From Collinsella aerofaciens (lineage in GTDB: Bacteria; Actinomycetota; Coriobacteriia; Coriobacteriales; Coriobacteriaceae), in the NCBI RefSeq assembly GCF_901212495.1, contig NZ_CAAKNY010000085.1, forward strand, positions 132 to 6,363: a stretch of 6,232 nt of DNA. The letters run 5' to 3'. The notes beneath the pieces were generated by a model. That model did no database searches and had not been told where the DNA came from. It saw only the letters and a program-made list of their open reading frames with translations. A program made the translations under genes and the position numbers. Positions within the stretch are counted from its first letter, which is position 1, and every line of letters starts with the position of its first letter. Shown here piece after piece: positions 1 to 4,971 of the stretch.

Positions 1-284
1 CTCGTGCCGACGGTGGTGACCGAGCGGCCCTTCTTGGCGGTAAAGGCCTGGACGCCCTGCGTGTTGGTGGTCGTCTTGGTCTTGAGCAGCGACGTGTTGA
101 AGTTCATCAGGCGGTAGTCGCTCGAGACCAGCGCGAGGTCGCGGTCTTCCTTGAGCACCTGCGCATACAGCAGCTTGCTGCCGCCGTAGATGGCGTTCTT
201 GAGGCGCTTGCGGTTGGTCTTGGTAGCGTATCCGGCAAGTGCGACACGCACCACGCGGCCGTTCTCAAAGACGAACTGTCTACG
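1..284 (-). pseudogene. C-terminal fragment of a type IIA topoisomerase A subunit (GyrA/ParC family), 5' part missing
   Basis: Read on the minus strand from 284 down to the window edge, one frame is open for about 93 codons. It contains FVFENGRVVRVALAGYATKT, NRKRLKNAIYGG, DLALVSSDYRLMNFNTSLL and KTKTTTNTQGVQAF. This is the style of the C-terminal beta-pinwheel of GyrA/ParC-type DNA topoisomerase A subunits, where 'FENG...KV.L..Y.TKTNRKKL.NAY' and 'N.QGV' repeats recur. That domain wraps DNA; the catalytic tyrosine domain would lie upstream and is absent. The frame meets a TGA at 285-287 with no start codon or ribosome site, and the sequence beyond it belongs to an unrelated plus-strand fragment. 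The gene is therefore cut off at its 5' side by a junction near 281-284, while its 3' end lies outside the window. Family assignment is by recognition of motifs; GyrA and ParC cannot be told apart from this piece. Confidence 0.7.
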
Positions 285-421
285 TCAGCAAGTGCGGGTT
301 CAAGATAGTCGAGTTCTACAACAGTCGCCATCCCGATCGGCGCATACCGCCCATGGAGCCGGGCGAGACCCCTTTCCCCGGTTTCGAAGAGGACTTTTTG
401 TTCGAGAAAGTCATGAACTGA
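281..421 (+). pseudogene. C-terminal remnant of a probable GNAT-family acetyltransferase
   Basis: From 281 a plus-strand frame reads YVSKCGFKIVEFYNSRHPD, continues through RRIPPMEPGETPFPGFEED and ends FLFEKVMN with TGA at 419-421. The pattern 'Y...CGF.IVEFYN..HPDP...D..FLFEKVM' resembles the last two strands of small GNAT (GCN5-related) N-acetyltransferases, where the 'Y...GF' turn follows the acetyl-CoA binding helix. The N-terminal part with the acetyl-CoA P-loop is absent. The frame stays open back to a non-ATG start near 239, but that part is antisense to the topoisomerase fragment and is not GNAT-like. There is no plausible start or ribosome site, so the piece is unlikely to be expressed as a functional enzyme. 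The family call rests on a short C-terminus and could be wrong. Confidence 0.5.
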
Positions 422-431
422 ATCTGCGTGA

Positions 432-512
432 GGGGCGACACGCGCGGCTCTCTGCCAATAAGACAATCCAATCTTTCTCTAGGCAATTGAAAGATTTACG
501 TTCCGTCGCCCC
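432..512. repeat. Nested inverted repeats between converging gene ends
   Basis: The outer arms are GGGGCGAC (432-439) and GTCGCCCC (505-512), a perfect 8-bp match. The inner arms are AATCTTTC (470-477) and GAAAGATT (489-496), also perfect, with an 11-base loop. The pair sits between the 3' end of the GNAT remnant and the 3' end of the HxlR gene, so a bidirectional 3'-end structure is possible. Neither arm is followed by a T run on either strand, so it is not a standard intrinsic terminator. Confidence 0.45.
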
Positions 513-518
513 CTTCGC

Positions 519-887
519 CTACCAGCCGGACGACGGAACCCGGTCATCGCGATGGGCCTCGCCCCAAAGACAGAGCTCATCAAGCACTGGCATGAGCGAC
601 AAGCCGCGCTCGGTCAAGCTGTACTCCACCTTCGGTGGTACCTGGGGGTACTCAACGCGCTTGACAAGACCATCGGCGACCAGACCTCTCAGCGCAGAGG
701 TGAGCGACTTGTAAGTAGCAGGCGCAAGCTTGCGTTTGAGCTCGTTGTAGCGCGTCGTGCCGTCCAGGTACAGGCAGAACAGAACTGGCAGCTTGTACTT
801 GCCCTCTATCAGGGAGAACGCGTACGCAAAGCCAGTGTTCTCGATGCCGTTGCGCGCGAACACAACCCCCTCTTTTGCCCCTGCCAT
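519..887 (-). CDS. HxlR-family winged-helix transcriptional regulator
   Basis: The 122-residue protein is a single HxlR-type winged helix, a family of dimeric DNA-binding regulators that often respond to electrophiles or redox stress and commonly control a divergent neighbour. Recognisable parts are the family opening at about 17-35 (NTGFAYAFSLIEGKYKLPVL), the recognition region RYNELKRKLAPATYKSLTSA (46-65), and the wing signature ADGLVKRVEYPQVPPKVEYS (71-90) followed by LTERG and VLDELCLWGE. Length is normal for the family. I chose the ATG at 885-887 because AAGGAAGG lies a few bases upstream; the open frame extends back to 1037 but that stretch is AT-rich and not HxlR-like. The conserved N-terminal cysteine used by redox-sensing members such as YodB and HypR is replaced here (N17/T18); Cys38 and Cys106 remain. 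The 27-bp palindrome upstream is a likely autoregulatory operator. The effector is unknown. Confidence 0.92.
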   Translation of the reverse strand: MAGAKEGVVFARNGIENTGFAYAFSLIEGKYKLPVLFCLYLDGTTRYNELKRKLAPATYKSLTSALRGLVADGLVKRVEYPQVPPKVEYSLTERGLSLMPVLDELCLWGEAHRDDRVPSSGW

Positions 888-966
888 GGATCCTTCCTTT
901 ACACTCAACAAGAAGGAGAGAAAACGAAGAACAAAGGCTATGAGGTAATAATTACTGTTGTGATAG

Positions 967-995
967 ATAGCTAAATTTGGGAATAGTATTCCCAA
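967..995 (-). promoter_or_regulatory. Possible weak promoter for the HxlR gene
   Basis: On the minus strand TTGGGA (plus 990-995) is followed after 17 bases by AGCTAT (plus 967-972). Both hexamers are imperfect, and they lie inside or beside the 27-bp palindrome, so a regulator bound there would cover them. The placement is an inference, and another start site within the AT-rich leader (900-970) is possible. Confidence 0.3.
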
Positions 996-999
996 ATTT
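973..999. promoter_or_regulatory. Perfect 27-bp palindrome, likely HxlR operator
   Basis: The left half AAATTTGGGAATA (973-985) and right half TATTCCCAAATTT (987-999) are exact reverse complements around a single G at 986. It lies in the 167-bp gap between the divergent HxlR and ATPase starts and overlaps the first bases of the TTGACA of the plus-strand promoter. A dimeric winged-helix protein binding this site would be placed to control both directions. HxlR proteins are known to bind short palindromes in front of their own gene or a divergent gene; that this site belongs to this HxlR is inferred from position. Confidence 0.7.
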
Positions 1000-1027
1000 G
1001 ACATAACATATAACGAACTGCGATAAT
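998..1027 (+). promoter_or_regulatory. Sigma-70-type promoter for the DUF4143 ATPase gene
   Basis: TTGACA (998-1003, a perfect -35 match) is followed after 18 bases by GATAAT (1022-1027, five of six at -10). Transcription would start near 1034, only about 20 bases before the ATPase start, giving a very short leader. The first two bases of the -35 box lie inside the 27-bp palindrome, which suggests repression by occlusion. Confidence 0.65.
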
Positions 1028-1040
1028 GACCTTCCAAGAC

Positions 1041-1046
1041 GGGAGG
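1041..1046 (+). promoter_or_regulatory. Ribosome binding site deciding the ATPase start
   Basis: GGGAGG lies 2 bases before ATG at 1049 and 8 bases before ATG at 1055 in the same frame. The wider spacing fits normal initiation, so the start at 1055 is preferred. Confidence 0.65.
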
Positions 1047-1054
1047 CTATGCTG

Positions 1055-2263
1055 ATGTACATCAAACGCGAAATTGAATCCTCTATAGATCGCTTGCTAC
1101 GACAGGGCAAGGTCGTTCTTGTGACTGGCGCAAGGCAAGTTGGAAAGACCACCGTCCTCAGGGAGCACCTAGGCAGCTCCTTTGGCTACGTATCCATGGA
1201 AAACCCGCGCGATTACCTGCTCGCCAAGCAGGACGCTGCGCTCTTTTTCGAATCAAAATCCCTGCCGCTGATCATTGACGAGGTTCAAAGGGTCCCCGAG
1301 CTGTTTTCGCCTCTTAAGTGGATTGTTGACCAATCGACTAAAAAGGGACAAGTCGTACTTACGGGTTCCCAAACATATCGGCTCATGAAGGGTGTCAGTG
1401 AGTCATTAGCTGGCAGAATTAGGATTCTCGAAATGTCGGGGTTAAGTGTGAGGGAGCTTATGGGCAATGTGGGGACGGCGCACCCCTATGTTCCCGCTCC
1501 GGTCGCAGTGGCGCAGAAAGCTCCCAATAAAAACATCTGGGAAATTATTCATCGCGGTTCGATGCCGGAGCTGCAGGACAGCACTATTGACTGGGATTCA
1601 TTTTATTCAGACTACGTTTCCGCTTACCTAGAGCGCGATGTGCGGGACCTTATTAACGTTAAGAACGAGGCAAAGTTCTACAGCTTCATGGTTGCATGTG
1701 CGGCTAGGTCTGGCCAGCTCTTCAACGCCTCGGACATCGGCAACGCCATTGACGTTGATCATAAGACGGTGAAGGCCTGGCTATCCGTTCTGCAGGCATC
1801 AAATATCGTTCGCATTATCGAGCCCTTTTGGCCAAACATTGGCAAGAGTCTCACCAAGACGCCGAAGCTATATTTTATGGACACGGGGCTTGTTTGCCAC
1901 CTGACTAGGTGGACCACGCCCGAGCAGCTGCAAGTTGGCGCTGTCGCGGGGCACGTATTTGAGACCTTCGCGGTGTCGGAGGTTCTCAAGAGTTATATGA
2001 ACGCCGGCGGAAACGTACGAGACGTTTGGTTCTATCGCGACGCAAAGAAGCGCGAGATTGACCTCGTGATACAAGAAGGGCATGTTCTCCATCCCGTCGA
2101 GATCAAGACATCGTCCACAGTCAGAATTGACGCCATCAAGCACTTCGGTTGCCTCGAGGGTCTGTCGGGGTATGAAGTTGGGTTTGGACATGTCGTTTGC
2201 CAGACCCCTGAGCCATACTCCCTAACAGATAAGGTGCAGGCTATTCCTTTGTGGGCGATATAG
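1055..2263 (+). CDS. AAA+ ATPase with C-terminal DUF4143 domain
   Basis: The 402-residue protein has the AAA_14/DUF4143 architecture, a widespread family of stand-alone ATPases whose role is mostly unknown. The N-terminal ATPase carries Walker A GARQVGKT (25-32), Walker B LIIDEVQ (72-78) and a sensor-like VVLTGSQ (100-106). A middle segment has the family's SAYLERDVRDL (189-199), then a winged-helix-like stretch around 225-255 (ASDIGNAIDVDHKTVKAWL). The C-terminal part has KTPKLYFMDTGLVCHL (268-283), GHVFETFAVSEV (299-310), FYRDAKKREIDLVI (326-339) and HPVEIK (346-351). The E303, D336 and E349/K351 pattern matches a PD-(D/E)xK nuclease-like fold, but nuclease activity is not proven for the family. 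All motifs are intact and length is typical. It stands alone, convergent with the MerR gene and divergent from HxlR, which probably controls it. Membrane segments and a signal peptide are absent, so it should act in the cytoplasm. Confidence 0.92.
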   Translation: MYIKREIESSIDRLLRQGKVVLVTGARQVGKTTVLREHLGSSFGYVSMENPRDYLLAKQDAALFFESKSLPLIIDEVQRVPELFSPLKWIVDQSTKKGQVVLTGSQTYRLMKGVSESLAGRIRILEMSGLSVRELMGNVGTAHPYVPAPVAVAQKAPNKNIWEIIHRGSMPELQDSTIDWDSFYSDYVSAYLERDVRDLINVKNEAKFYSFMVACAARSGQLFNASDIGNAIDVDHKTVKAWLSVLQASNIVRIIEPFWPNIGKSLTKTPKLYFMDTGLVCHLTRWTTPEQLQVGAVAGHVFETFAVSEVLKSYMNAGGNVRDVWFYRDAKKREIDLVIQEGHVLHPVEIKTSSTVRIDAIKHFGCLEGLSGYEVGFGHVVCQTPEPYSLTDKVQAIPLWAI

Positions 2264-2355
2264 CAAACACGGATAGAGCCCAAGGAGCAGAAGCGGCATT
2301 CGCACTCCTAACCAAATACGGCTCCGCGCCGAAGCCCCCTCAACATCAAACGTCG

Positions 2356-2796
2356 CTATCGAGCGTGGGCGTTTTCGTAGGCCTTTTTGACCTCTTCCGG
2401 CAAGCCGTCGGGAATCATGGCCTTCAGCTCGGCCTCGTTATCGCCTTGATTCAGCTGCTCGTAATACCAGCATTTGAACTTCAGCATGTCCAGTGCGCGG
2501 TTCATCTTCGCGATCTCCGACTCCATGTGGGCCTTCCGGTCCTCGAACATGGCCTTGCGCTGGGGGTATGTAGATGGGCCTTCCGCGCACCATTCCATGA
2601 ACAGCCGGATGTCCTTGATCTCCATCCCCGCCTTCTTTAGGCATTCGATAACTCGAAGCGCCTCAAGTTCCGTGTCGCCGAATTGGCGAATGCCGGCCGT
2701 TCGCTCCAATCCCGGGAACAGTCCCTGCCTGTCGTAATATCGCAGCGTCGAGGCGGGCAAGCCGAACATCTCCGACACCTGGCCGATTGTGTACAT
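2356..2796 (-). CDS. MerR-family regulator with Cys52 (AdhR/NmlR-like)
   Basis: The 146-residue protein begins with the MerR winged helix YTIGQVSEMFGLPASTLRYY (2-21), continues with DRQGLFPGLER and the second-wing part IECLKKAGMEIKDI (50-63), and ends in a long helix at about 78-115 that should form the antiparallel dimer coiled coil. MerR proteins activate promoters with an overlong spacer by untwisting the DNA. Cys52 sits where AdhR of Bacillus subtilis has its aldehyde-reactive cysteine; Cys70 and Cys109 are also present. There is no long C-terminal ligand domain. The ATG at 2794-2796 follows GGAGG with 4-base spacing, which is strong. The gene is divergent from the CMD-cupin operon, and the operator at 2828-2858 lies between them, so that operon is its likely target. 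Response to aldehydes or electrophiles is an inference from Cys52 and the neighbours. Confidence 0.9.
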   Translation of the reverse strand: MYTIGQVSEMFGLPASTLRYYDRQGLFPGLERTAGIRQFGDTELEALRVIECLKKAGMEIKDIRLFMEWCAEGPSTYPQRKAMFEDRKAHMESEIAKMNRALDMLKFKCWYYEQLNQGDNEAELKAMIPDGLPEEVKKAYENAHAR

Positions 2797-2827
2797 GGCT
2801 CCTCCGGATAAATCTCGAATTCAATCC

Positions 2828-2858
2828 TTGACCTAAAGTCAGGTTTAGGTATTACCTT
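2828..2858 (+). promoter_or_regulatory. MerR-type operator/promoter for the CMD-cupin operon
   Basis: TTGACC (2828-2833) is a good -35 box. It overlaps a perfect inverted repeat, ACCTAAA (2831-2837) and TTTAGGT (2844-2850), separated by 6 bases. Two -10 candidates are visible: TACCTT (2853-2858) with a 19-base spacer, the geometry typical of MerR-activated promoters, or TATTAC (2850-2855) with 16 bases. The operator between the promoter boxes is the classic MerR arrangement, pointing toward the plus-strand operon. The MerR gene's own promoter probably overlaps on the other strand but is not clear. Confidence 0.68.
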
Positions 2859-2893
2859 CATTCTCGTCAATTAAGCAGGGAGTGCAAGGGGTG

Positions 2894-2908
2894 TTCCGTA
2901 ATGCGGAA
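2894..2908. repeat. Short hairpin in the operon leader
   Basis: TTCCG (2894-2898) and CGGAA (2904-2908) are perfect inverted arms around TAATG. The structure falls in the roughly 85-base leader of the CMD-cupin mRNA. It could be a minor regulatory or stabilising hairpin, but a 5-bp repeat may also be chance. Confidence 0.25.
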
Positions 2909-2949
2909 ACTGATTTGCGTTCAGAACCATCGACGGGAGATAGTTGGTT

Positions 2950-3715
2950 ATGGCAATTAAGCAGACGGCCGGCAGAGATGCCCTGGGGGAGTTCGCTCCC
3001 AAATTCGCACAGCTCAACGACGATGTGCTGTTCGGCGAGGTGTGGGGCCGGGAGGACGAGCTCTCCTTGCGCGACCGCAGCGTGGTGACGGTGGTGGCCC
3101 TAATGGCGCAGGGGCTGACGGACTCTTCGTTCAAATATCACCTGACGTCCGCAAAGAACAACGGCGTGACCAAGGCGGAGATAGCGGAGATCCTTACGCA
3201 CGCAGCGTTTTATGCGGGTTGGCCCAAGGCGTGGGCTGCCTTCCGCATGGCGAAGGAGGTCTGGGCGGACGACGATGCCGCCGACGCAAAGGCTCAGCAC
3301 CAAAACGAGATGGTTTTCCCCATCGGTGCTCCCAACGACGCTTTCGCGAAGTTCTTTATCGGGCAAAGCTACCTCGCGCCCCTTTCCACCGAGCAGGTGG
3401 GCGTCTTCAACGTGACGTTCGAGCCCGGCTGCCGCAACAACTGGCATGTCCATCACGCCAAAAGCGGCGGCGGGCAGATCCTCGTCTGCGTGGCTGGTCG
3501 AGGGTTTTACCAGGAGTGGGGCAAGCCGGCACAGGAGCTGCGCCCCGGCGACGTGGTCAACATCGCCCCGGGGGGTGAAGCATTGGCACGGAGCCGCGCC
3601 CGACAGCTGGTTCTCCCATCTGGCGTTGGAGGTTCCGGGCGAGGATGCCTCCAACGAGTGGCTGGAGCCTGTGGGTGGTGAGGAATACCTTAAAGCGACT
3701 AGCAGGCAGGCTTAA
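2950..3715 (+). pseudogene. Carboxymuconolactone decarboxylase-cupin fusion, frameshifted in the cupin
   Basis: The frame opens with MAIKQTAGRDALGEFAPKFA; ATG at 2950 follows GGGAG at 2935-2939, with an in-frame TTG at 2944 as alternative. Residues 25-107 are a CMD/AhpD-type alpha-helical domain (LSLRDRSVVTVVALMAQG, SSFKYHLTSAKNNGVT, HAAFYAGWPKAW) without the CxxC pair of peroxidase members. From about 150 a cupin follows, with metal-binding HVHH (166-169), GGGQILVCVAGRGFYQEWG and PGDVVNIAPG. At a six-G run (3570-3575) the frame is lost: the frame used so far runs into unrelated residues and stops at 3681. The expected continuation, VKHWHGAAPDSWFSHLAL to LKATSRQA, is in the +1 frame from 3575 and ends at TAA 3713-3715. 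One G too many explains this. The shifted product lacks the second cupin motif with its histidine ligands. The corrected protein would be 254 residues. Substrate is unknown; CMD-cupin proteins are usually annotated only generically. A sequencing error in the homopolymer is a real alternative. Confidence 0.88.
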
Positions 3716-3717
3716 GC

Positions 3718-4187
3718 ATGGAGCAGTTGAATCTGACGCAAGAATGGGACAAGGTGTTCCCCAAAAGCGACAAGGTCGAGCACAGCAAGGTGGCCTTCTA
3801 CAACCGATGCTGGCGGGCGGCGTGGTCGATCCGCTACCGGAGGACGCACCGCAGTTTGTAAAGGACTATTACGCCTACTACAAGACCCCGCGAGGCTACC
3901 ATCCCCGCAGCCTGAACTCCAATGGCGGCTGGAATGCAACGTCCTCGCTGTCGTTTATGAATATGCCGATTTTGCAGTACGCCGGCGAGATCCGATCCGC
4001 CGTGCTGCTGGTGCACGGCGAGAAGGCGCACTCCCGCTATTTCAGCGAAACCGCGTACGGCAAGTTGACCGGAGACAACAAGGAGCTGCTCATTATCCCC
4101 GGAGCCAGCCACACCGACCTTTACGATCAGATGGATGTCATTCCGTTTGAAAAGCTGAAGGCGTTCTTTGGGGAGCATCTGAAATAA
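3718..4187 (+). pseudogene. Alpha/beta hydrolase with large internal deletion
   Basis: Two base pairs after the CMD-cupin stop, ATG 3718 opens MEQLNLTQEWDKVFPKSDKV then EHSKVAFYNR, the usual start of a roughly 300-residue alpha/beta hydrolase family. After about 29 residues the match ends, and this frame stops at TAA 3859-3861. The family's C-terminal part then appears in another frame from about 3805: AGGVVDPLPEDAPQFVKDYY, TPRGYHPRSLNSNGGW, SFMNMPILQYAGEIRSAVLL, VHGEKAHSRYFSE and IIPGASHTDLYDQMD, ending at TAA 4185-4187. From memory of the family, about 170 residues are missing between the pieces. These would hold the oxyanion region and the G-x-nucleophile-x-G elbow; the late histidine (GASH) is retained. 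The piece cannot form an active hydrolase. It was the second gene of the MerR-controlled operon, where hydrolases of this kind often accompany CMD-cupin proteins. A deletion is the simplest explanation. Confidence 0.85.
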
Positions 4188-4294
4188 GGCGTGCCTTGAT
4201 TTAATGCCAAGTCTCCAGCGACGATCCTTCTAAAGAGTGGGAGTGGCTGAAACGAGGCGATTGATTAACTCCATTCGTTTTGGTTACAAAAAAA

Positions 4295-4316
4295 CATGCT
4301 GCGCGCCTGCGGCATG
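4295..4316 (-). terminator. Hairpin with T7 tail on the minus strand, beside the flavoprotein ribosome site
   Basis: CATGC (4295-4299) pairs with GCATG (4312-4316), and the pairing continues inward through two GC pairs and two G-T wobbles to a four-base loop. An A7 run (4288-4294) precedes it, so a minus-strand transcript would end the hairpin with seven Us, the form of an intrinsic terminator. No minus-strand gene here needs one. On the plus strand it is a leader hairpin directly before AAGGAGG (4317-4323) and could affect translation of the flavoprotein gene. Confidence 0.35.
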
Positions 4317-4332
4317 AAGGAGGGGGATTCTT

Positions 4333-4863
4333 ATGAAAATCGTTGTATTGAGCGGCAGCCCGCGTAAGGGCGCCAATACCGACGCCATGGTCGAGGCGTT
4401 TGCCGAGACCGCGTGTGAGGGCGACAATACGGTTGAGGTCATCCGCGTTGCCAGCAAGAAGATCGCCGGCTGCTTGGGATGCCAGTACTGCTTTACCCAT
4501 GAGGGCACCTGTGTGCAGAAGGATGACATGGCCGACGTGATTGAGTCGCTGAAAGGCGCCGATATGGTCGTCTTCGCTTCGCCTATCTACTGGTTCGATA
4601 TCACCGCGCAGGAGAAGGCCGTCATCGACCGCCTGTACGCCTTCGGTGCCACGGGATTCCCGTTCACCAAGACGGCCCTTTTGCTCGATAGCCACAGCGA
4701 GAGCGTCTATGATGCGGCGATCGCTATGTACAAGTCAGCCTGCGCGTACTGCAAGTGGGAGGACCAGGGCATTGTCACCATTAGCGGCATGACCGAGCGC
4801 GACAGCATGGCATCCTCGCCCAAGCTGAAAGAGGTGTGCGAGCTCGCTCGCAAGCTGGCCTAA
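4333..4863 (+). CDS. NAD(P)H-dependent FMN reductase / iron-sulfur flavoprotein-like oxidoreductase
   Basis: The 176-residue protein has a flavodoxin-like fold: the phosphate-binding loop of FMN at SGSPRKGANTDAMV (7-20), ADMVVFASPIYWFDITAQEK (76-95) and the following helix VIDRLYAF. Between the first and second parts lies C47-x2-C50-x2-C53-x6-C60 (GCLGCQYCFTHEGTC). This resembles the compact motif that binds a [4Fe-4S] cluster in Isf of methanogens, although many related reductases carry a similar motif without a proven cluster. It should be a soluble electron-transfer or reductase enzyme; the substrate is unknown. Length is near the small members of the family. ATG 4333 follows AAGGAGG with a 9-base spacing. 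It starts 145 bp after the broken hydrolase and is probably a separate unit, since an A-rich hairpin region lies between them. Unlike the two genes before it, it is intact. Confidence 0.9.
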   Translation: MKIVVLSGSPRKGANTDAMVEAFAETACEGDNTVEVIRVASKKIAGCLGCQYCFTHEGTCVQKDDMADVIESLKGADMVVFASPIYWFDITAQEKAVIDRLYAFGATGFPFTKTALLLDSHSESVYDAAIAMYKSACAYCKWEDQGIVTISGMTERDSMASSPKLKEVCELARKLA

Positions 4864-4875
4864 GGACAAGAAGAG

Positions 4876-4942
4876 CGCATGGCAATCAGCGCAAGCGGAA
4901 ATGCGTGCTGCCCTTATCAAGAGGATTACTGATTGCCATGCG
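4876..4942. repeat. Perfect 14-bp inverted repeat between convergent genes
   Basis: CGCATGGCAATCAG (4876-4889) and CTGATTGCCATGCG (4929-4942) are exact reverse complements around 39 bases. It lies 12 bases after the flavoprotein stop and 29 bases before the stop of the convergent ATPase. Inner bases offer competing pairings, such as CGCAT 4876-4880 with ATGCG 4901-4905. There is no T run on the outer side on either strand, so it may be a 3'-end stability structure or a short mobile-element relic rather than a standard terminator. Confidence 0.55.
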
Positions 4943-4971
4943 TTGATGCCTTTGCGGACAATCTCGGCGTG

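Noticed and set aside
190..714. Long plus-strand open frame crossing the GNAT remnant and the HxlR gene
   Set aside because: Low-complexity, Arg/Ser-rich translation with no recognisable motif; it overlaps better supported frames on both strands.
552..974. Plus-strand open frame opposite the HxlR gene
   Set aside because: Antisense shadow of a clear HxlR protein, with no ribosome site or family pattern.
888..1037. N-terminal extension of the HxlR protein
   Set aside because: Would run through the palindrome and promoter region; the ATG at 887 has a good ribosome site and matches normal family length.
1055..2263. DUF4143 ATPase plus HxlR as a toxin-antitoxin or phage-defence pair
   Set aside because: Divergent orientation and an ordinary HxlR regulator do not match known pair layouts, and no second effector gene is present.
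2264..2355. Possible bidirectional terminator between the DUF4143 ATPase and MerR genes
   Set aside because: Only four-base GC arms around 2323-2340 are visible and there is no T run on either strand.
3568..3577. Programmed ribosomal frameshift in the cupin
   Set aside because: A +1 shift is needed, and the C4G6 run shows no known +1 signal such as a stop codon in the shift site; an added G is simpler.
3042..3654. Long overlapping frames on both strands across the CMD-cupin gene
   Set aside because: Their translations lack motifs and arise from GC-rich codon structure; the CMD and cupin motifs fix the true frame.
4201..4695. Minus-strand open frame opposite the flavoprotein gene
   Set aside because: Antisense shadow; the plus-strand protein has clear FMN and cysteine motifs and a strong ribosome site.
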